From Brachybacterium phenoliresistens (lineage in GTDB: Bacteria; Actinomycetota; Actinomycetes; Actinomycetales; Dermabacteraceae): a stretch of DNA of 64,000 nucleotides. Every line of letters starts with the position of its first letter. The stretch's first letter is position 1. The position numbers and the translations under genes are program-made. This document shows positions 60,544-64,000 of this stretch, piece by piece. The notes below the pieces were generated by a model that saw nothing but the letters and a program-made list of their open reading frames with translations, made no database searches and was not told the origin of the DNA. Location of the stretch: assembly GCF_000576425.1 (NCBI RefSeq), contig NZ_KK069995.1:62001-126000 (forward strand). Reading direction: 5' to 3'.

Positions 60544-60954
60544 GTCTGCGGTGTTCCTTCTCTGTCGTCCGCGGGGAGGCGGGCAGTCCTGCGTCACGTA
60601 TGCGTCTGGTCCTGGGCGGTGCCTCGCGTCGGAGGGACGGGGCGCCCGCTGTCGTTCGACAACGCTATGAGCCCGCGAGCGCCGTGCCAACCGCTGTGAA
60701 CCGACCGTGCAGGGTTCTTGACCAACGCTTTAGTCGCGTTGACATTTTTCGGTCCTGGCAGGTGATCGGCCGCACTCGGCTTGCCCTCTCCTGACGAATC
60801 GGACGCTCCGGACATGACGGAGGCCACCGCCCCGGGACGAGATGCCCCGGGGGCGGTGGCCGGATAGAGGGAGGGCTCCTGCGGCGGCGCCCTCTGCCGT
60901 TCAGCCGCCCGCTGCGGCCCAGCCGCCTGCTGCAGTCCAGACGCCCGCTGCGGC
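60544..60954. other. 411-bp gap: 5' region of the peptidase gene, terminator and tandem repeat
   Basis: Holds the NlpC/P60 upstream region, an inverted repeat CAACGC-N7-GCGTTG (60723-60741) followed on the plus strand by ATTTTT, the uronate operon terminator (60822-60861) and an 18-bp tandem repeat (60902-60955). The stretch 60690-60790 is noticeably less G+C-rich. No supported gene. Confidence 0.6.
60822..60861 (-). terminator. Hairpin terminator of the uronate operon
   Basis: GGCCACCGCCCC (60822-60833) pairs with GGGGCGGTGGCC (60850-60861). Confidence 0.82.
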
Positions 60955-60955
60955 T
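60902..60955. repeat. 18-bp tandem repeat, 3 copies, abutting a stop codon
   Basis: Units at 60902-60919, 60920-60937 and 60938-60955 are variants of CAGCCGCCCGCTGCGGCC. The last unit touches the stop codon of the fructuronate reductase gene (minus strand, 60957-60955). Confidence 0.9.
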
Positions 60956-62214
60956 CAGGCGCCGGCGGAGAGCACCGCGGCCGCCAGGGCCTCCGGGTCG
61001 GTCTCCTCGCCCAGCAGGGCGACCAGGGCCCGCACCCGGGCTCCGTCCTCGGCGAGCGCCGCCGCGGCGGCGATCTCCTCGGCGCGCGGGTCGGCGATCC
61101 GGTGGCCCGCCCGGGAGCGGGCGGTGACCCAGTCGGTCCAGGCGCGCACGGCGGCGACGCCCGCCGGGGAGCGCCCGGGACCGCCGCGCTCGGCGATCAC
61201 CGGCAGGATCCGCACGCGCAGCTTCTCGGAGCCGTCGGCCGCGATGCGCAGCAGCGCATCGGCCAGCCGCGGGTTCCGGAAGCGGGTGAGCAGGGCCGAG
61301 GTGTACTCGTCGAGCTCGGCCTCCGGCAGGTCGAGGGTCGCGCGGGCCTCGGCCCAGACCTCCTCCATCGCCGCGCGCACCGCCGGGTCCGCGACGGCCT
61401 GGTCGACACGCTCGTGCCCGGCGAGCTGGCCCGCGTAGGCGAGGAAGGTGTGGGCGCCGTTGAGCAGCCGCAGCTTGCGCCGCTCGTGCAGGGCCACGTC
61501 GCCGGTCAGCTGCGCGCCCGCGGCCTCCCAGGCGGGACGCCGGCCGCGGAAGGAGTCCTCCAGGACCCACTCGTGGAAGGGCTCGGTGACGACGGTGGCG
61601 CGGTCGTGGAAGCCCAGCCGCGTGCTCGCGAGGGCCATCTCCTCCTCCCCGGCGACCGGGGTGATCCGGTCGACCATGGTGGAGACGACGTCCACGTGGG
61701 CGTCGAACCAGTCCCGGGTCCCGGCATCCAGCGCGGCGAGCACGGCCCGGCGCAGCACCTCGCCGTTGCCGACGAGGTTGTCGCAGGAGACCAGGGCGAT
61801 CGGCTCCTCGACGCCGGCCTCGCGGCGGGCGCGCAGAGCAAGCGCCAGGCGGGCCGGGGCCGATGCCGCCGGGTCGGAGCCGGCCGCGTACCCCTTCTCG
61901 GTGATGGTCAGGGTGACCACCGCGGTGGCGGGATCGGCGATCACCCGGCGCAGGGCGCGCAGGTCCTCGGCCGGGAAGGCCTCGTCGATCACGGCGATCT
62001 CCTCGACCTCGTCGGTCTCGGGGCCGCGCACCACCAGGCCGTACCGGCCGCCCTGCGCCGTGAGGGTCTGCGCGATGGTCGGGGTGCGGCCGGTGAACGC
62101 GGTGACGTCCCAGCCGCCGGCGCGGGCGGTGTAGGCCAGGGTGTGGGCGCGGGCGAAGGCGCCGATGCCGAGGTGGACCAGGCGCGGACGCGGCACCGTG
62201 CCGGCGGGGCTCAT
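60955..62214 (-). CDS. uxuB: Mannitol dehydrogenase-family protein, probable fructuronate reductase
   Basis: 419 residues. The NAD-binding LVHLGIGAFARAHTLAYTARAGGWDVTAFTG, the ITEKGY motif, SCDNLVGNGEVLR and the catalytic KLRLLNGAHTFLAYAG block are those of polyol/mannonate 2-dehydrogenases. Coupling to uronate isomerase by a four-base overlap makes D-fructuronate (to mannonate) or tagaturonate (to altronate) the likely substrate. ATG 62214. The protein is slightly shorter than E. coli UxuB. The next enzyme (dehydratase) and a transporter are not in the window. Confidence 0.85.
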   Translation of the reverse strand: MSPAGTVPRPRLVHLGIGAFARAHTLAYTARAGGWDVTAFTGRTPTIAQTLTAQGGRYGLVVRGPETDEVEEIAVIDEAFPAEDLRALRRVIADPATAVVTLTITEKGYAAGSDPAASAPARLALALRARREAGVEEPIALVSCDNLVGNGEVLRRAVLAALDAGTRDWFDAHVDVVSTMVDRITPVAGEEEMALASTRLGFHDRATVVTEPFHEWVLEDSFRGRRPAWEAAGAQLTGDVALHERRKLRLLNGAHTFLAYAGQLAGHERVDQAVADPAVRAAMEEVWAEARATLDLPEAELDEYTSALLTRFRNPRLADALLRIAADGSEKLRVRILPVIAERGGPGRSPAGVAAVRAWTDWVTARSRAGHRIADPRAEEIAAAAALAEDGARVRALVALLGEETDPEALAAAVLSAGA

Positions 62215-63641
62215 CGGGCGCCGCCGGGCAGCGTGAAGACCTCGCGGGGATGCTGGGAGGGCAGGGTCTCCGCGAGCGCGGCGGCGTCCTCGATCCGCAT
62301 GCGGTGCTCCGCGACGAGGCTCGCGAGATGGTGCGCGTCCAGGCGGCGGGACATGTCGTGGCGCGCCGGGATCGAGCAGAAGGCGCGGGTGTCGTCGATG
62401 AACCCGCTGGTGCGGGTGTAGCCGATGGTCTCCGAGACGGCCCTGCGGTAGCGCAGGATCGCGTCCGGGGCGTCGATGAACCACCACGGCGCCCCCGCGT
62501 AGACGCTCGGGTAGAACCCGGCCAGCGGGGCGATCTCCCGGGAGAAGACGGTCTCGTCGATGGTGAACAGGACCAGCCGGAACCCCTCGGCGAGGCCCAC
62601 ATCGTTCAGCAGCGGGGCGAGGCCGTCGACGAAGGTGACCGCGGTGGGGATGTCGGCGCCCACATCGGCGCCGTACCGCTCGAAGGTGCCCCGGTGATGG
62701 TTCCGGTGCACGGCGGGGTGCAGGGTCATGACCAGGCCGTCGTCGGCGGCCATTCGGGCCTGGTCGGCCAGCAGGTGACGGCGCAGGGCGAGGGCGTCGG
62801 CCGGGTCGATGGACCCGCCGCGGGCCCGGGCGAACAGGCGTGCCGCATCGGCCTCGTCCAGGCGCGCGGTGCCCACGTCGGCATGGGAGTGGTCCGAGGA
62901 CACGGCCCCGTGGTCCCGGAAGTACAGGCGGCGCGCCCGCATCGCCGCGGTGAAGCCGGCGTAGTCCCCGGTGTCCACGCCGGCGGCCTCGCCGAGCGCG
63001 TCGGCGAGCTGCGCGAAGTCCTCGCGGGCCGGCTCGAGGTACTTGTCCGGGCGGAACGTCGGGACGACCAGCCCGGCGAAGTCCGGGTCGTCGGCCAGGG
63101 CCCGGTGCGCCGCCAGATCGTCCGCGGGGTCGTCGGTCGTGGCGAGGACCTCGATGCGGAACTGGTCGAACAGGGCGCGGGGGCGGAACTCGGGGCGCGC
63201 CAGCCGCGCGGCGATGTGGTCGTACAGCTCGTCGGCCGTGCCCGGGGTCAGCACCTTCTCGATGCCGAAGACGTCATGGAACTCGTGCTCCATCCACAGG
63301 CGCGAGGGCGTGCCGGCGTAGGCGTGCCAGTGCTCGGCCAGCAGGCGCCAGGCCCGCCGGGCATCGGCCTCCTCGAGCGGGCCGCGGCCCACGCCGAGAT
63401 CCGCGAGGGAGACGCCGCGCGCATGCAGCAGGCGGGTCACGTAGTGGTCGGGGGTGATGAACAGGCTCGTGGGGTCCCGGAAGGGCGTGTCCTCGACCAG
63501 CATGGCGGGGTCGACGTGCCCGTGCGGGGAGACGATCGGCTGCGACGCCATGCGTCCGTACAGTTCGCGCGCGATGTCGCGGACCGCCGGGTCGCGGGGC
63601 AGAAGGCGGTCCGGATGGGGGACGAAGGCGTCGTTGCTCAT
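62211..63641 (-). CDS. uxaC: Uronate isomerase
   Basis: 476 residues of the UxaC amidohydrolase family: HxH motif SPHGHVDPAML (His40, His42), FRPDKYLEP, SDHSHADVG and the C-terminal GYTRTSGFIDDTRAFCSIPARHDMSRR with conserved Arg and Asp. It converts glucuronate to fructuronate or galacturonate to tagaturonate in the cytoplasm. ATG 63641 is preceded by GAGG at four bases; ATGs at 63650 and 63653 are in-frame alternatives. First gene of the two-gene operon. Confidence 0.93.
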   Translation of the reverse strand: MSNDAFVPHPDRLLPRDPAVRDIARELYGRMASQPIVSPHGHVDPAMLVEDTPFRDPTSLFITPDHYVTRLLHARGVSLADLGVGRGPLEEADARRAWRLLAEHWHAYAGTPSRLWMEHEFHDVFGIEKVLTPGTADELYDHIAARLARPEFRPRALFDQFRIEVLATTDDPADDLAAHRALADDPDFAGLVVPTFRPDKYLEPAREDFAQLADALGEAAGVDTGDYAGFTAAMRARRLYFRDHGAVSSDHSHADVGTARLDEADAARLFARARGGSIDPADALALRRHLLADQARMAADDGLVMTLHPAVHRNHHRGTFERYGADVGADIPTAVTFVDGLAPLLNDVGLAEGFRLVLFTIDETVFSREIAPLAGFYPSVYAGAPWWFIDAPDAILRYRRAVSETIGYTRTSGFIDDTRAFCSIPARHDMSRRLDAHHLASLVAEHRMRIEDAAALAETLPSQHPREVFTLPGGAR

Positions 63642-63845
63642 GGGCCTCATCATCCGGACGGCGGACGGGCCGGGCATCGTGTTGCCGCAGGTTGCCGGGC
63701 CGCGGCCGGCCGTCCCGGGGTCCGGGCGGCCCGTGCCGGGAACCGGACATCTCGGTAGGTTCGGGGCAGGCCCGCGGCGATCGACGAGGCCCGGGCGGTC
63801 CGGCGCCCGTGTCCCCCGCAGGTCCGGAGACGAGGCAGGAGCATC

Positions 63846-64000
63846 ATGCAGGAGCAGCGATTCGCGTACGCGGTGAGCGCGCGCACGGCGGTGGGCGGTC
63901 TCCTGCTGGGGCTGGTGTTCCTCGGCGCGAGCGGATGGGGGCTCGTGCACGGCTGGGGGATCTCGCTGTACCTGGCGCACTTCGGCGCGGACGTGGCCCG
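63846..64000 (+). CDS. Membrane protein, 5' part only
   Basis: The first 51 codons are present: MQEQRFAYAVSARTAVGG, a hydrophobic helix (LLLGLVFLGASGWGLV) and LYLAHFGADVA before the window ends. ATG 63846 has CAGGAG four bases upstream. Divergent from uxaC across 204 bases with no clear operator. Function cannot be judged from this fragment. Confidence 0.55.
   Translation, partial: MQEQRFAYAVSARTAVGGLLLGLVFLGASGWGLVHGWGISLYLAHFGADVA

Noticed and set aside
60723-60751. Plus-strand rho-independent terminator (CAACGC/GCGTTG then ATTTTT)
   Set aside because: No plus-strand gene lies upstream within a kilobase; the 6-bp stem with a 7-base loop is weak and may be an operator or chance.
60544-60800. 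Possible ydaO (c-di-AMP) riboswitch in front of the NlpC/P60 gene
   Set aside because: The gene class often carries one and the 5' region is long, but I could not find the conserved core words of that riboswitch on the minus strand.

Overview
This window is very G+C-rich DNA (coding third positions almost all G or C) with dense genes, many four-base ATGA overlaps, GTG starts and Tat/lipobox exported proteins. That points to an Actinomycetota chromosome. Gene content (tricorn-type protease, ECF41 sigma factor, PadR/DUF1048/ABC set, DyP peroxidase beside a PCu(A)C chaperone) fits a Micrococcales member, possibly Dermabacteraceae such as Brachybacterium; the genus is an inference. I see no rRNA, tRNA, CRISPR, prophage or intact insertion sequence. 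There are 64 supported protein genes, two of them cut by the window ends.

Layout. 1-6.8 kb: a secreted PAP2 phosphatase fused to autotransporter-type beta repeats, a T4 endonuclease V-like repair enzyme, the zinc chaperone aztD behind a Zur-like box, a kinase-like phosphotransferase and gdhA. 7-17 kb: a DesK/NarL-type two-component pair divergent from a CPBP protease, a TetR gene, an ECF41 sigma factor divergent from its probable SDR target, small conserved proteins, a second CPBP protease and a PadR-DUF1048-ABC exporter operon. 17-23 kb: choline sulfatase, an XRE/membrane/CPBP cluster, and a cupin regulator divergent from a CPYC flavoprotein. 22.5-29 kb: a glycerophosphodiester module made of two GDPDs, a Ugp-type importer and a divergent LacI regulator with a classic operator. 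29-45 kb: mixed housekeeping and detoxification genes (DUF1801, MFS, ferritin, PhoD phosphatase, VOC, TetR, DHFR-like, nitroreductase plus LLM flavoprotein, GNAT, exonuclease III, MFS, FAD monooxygenase with TetR, SGNH hydrolase with an SLH-like protein). 45.6-49.3 kb: a large tricorn protease. 49.3-50.3 kb: a small orphan gene bracketed by repeats. 50.5-54.2 kb: LysR, membrane protein, copper chaperone and DyP peroxidase. 54-64 kb: gluconokinase-like kinase with a Gfo/Idh/MocA oxidoreductase, a methyltransferase-like membrane protein, an NADP-binding reductase, an NlpC/P60 peptidase, and a uronate isomerase/fructuronate reductase operon.

The functional logic is that of a free-living heterotroph: organophosphate and choline-sulfate scavenging (PAP2, PhoD, GDPD x2, UgpBAE, sulfatase), sugar-acid use (gluconate and uronate genes), metal handling (Zn, Cu, Fe) and drug or redox defence.

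Three genome-scale signals run across the window and may be the most novel content. (i) The 9-mer GCATCGGCC and its complement occur about 30 times, in several reading phases and between genes. (ii) Eighteen start codons have a TANNNT box exactly 6-7 bases upstream, the signature of leaderless transcripts. (iii) Short tandem repeats repeatedly sit on, or just beyond, stop codons.
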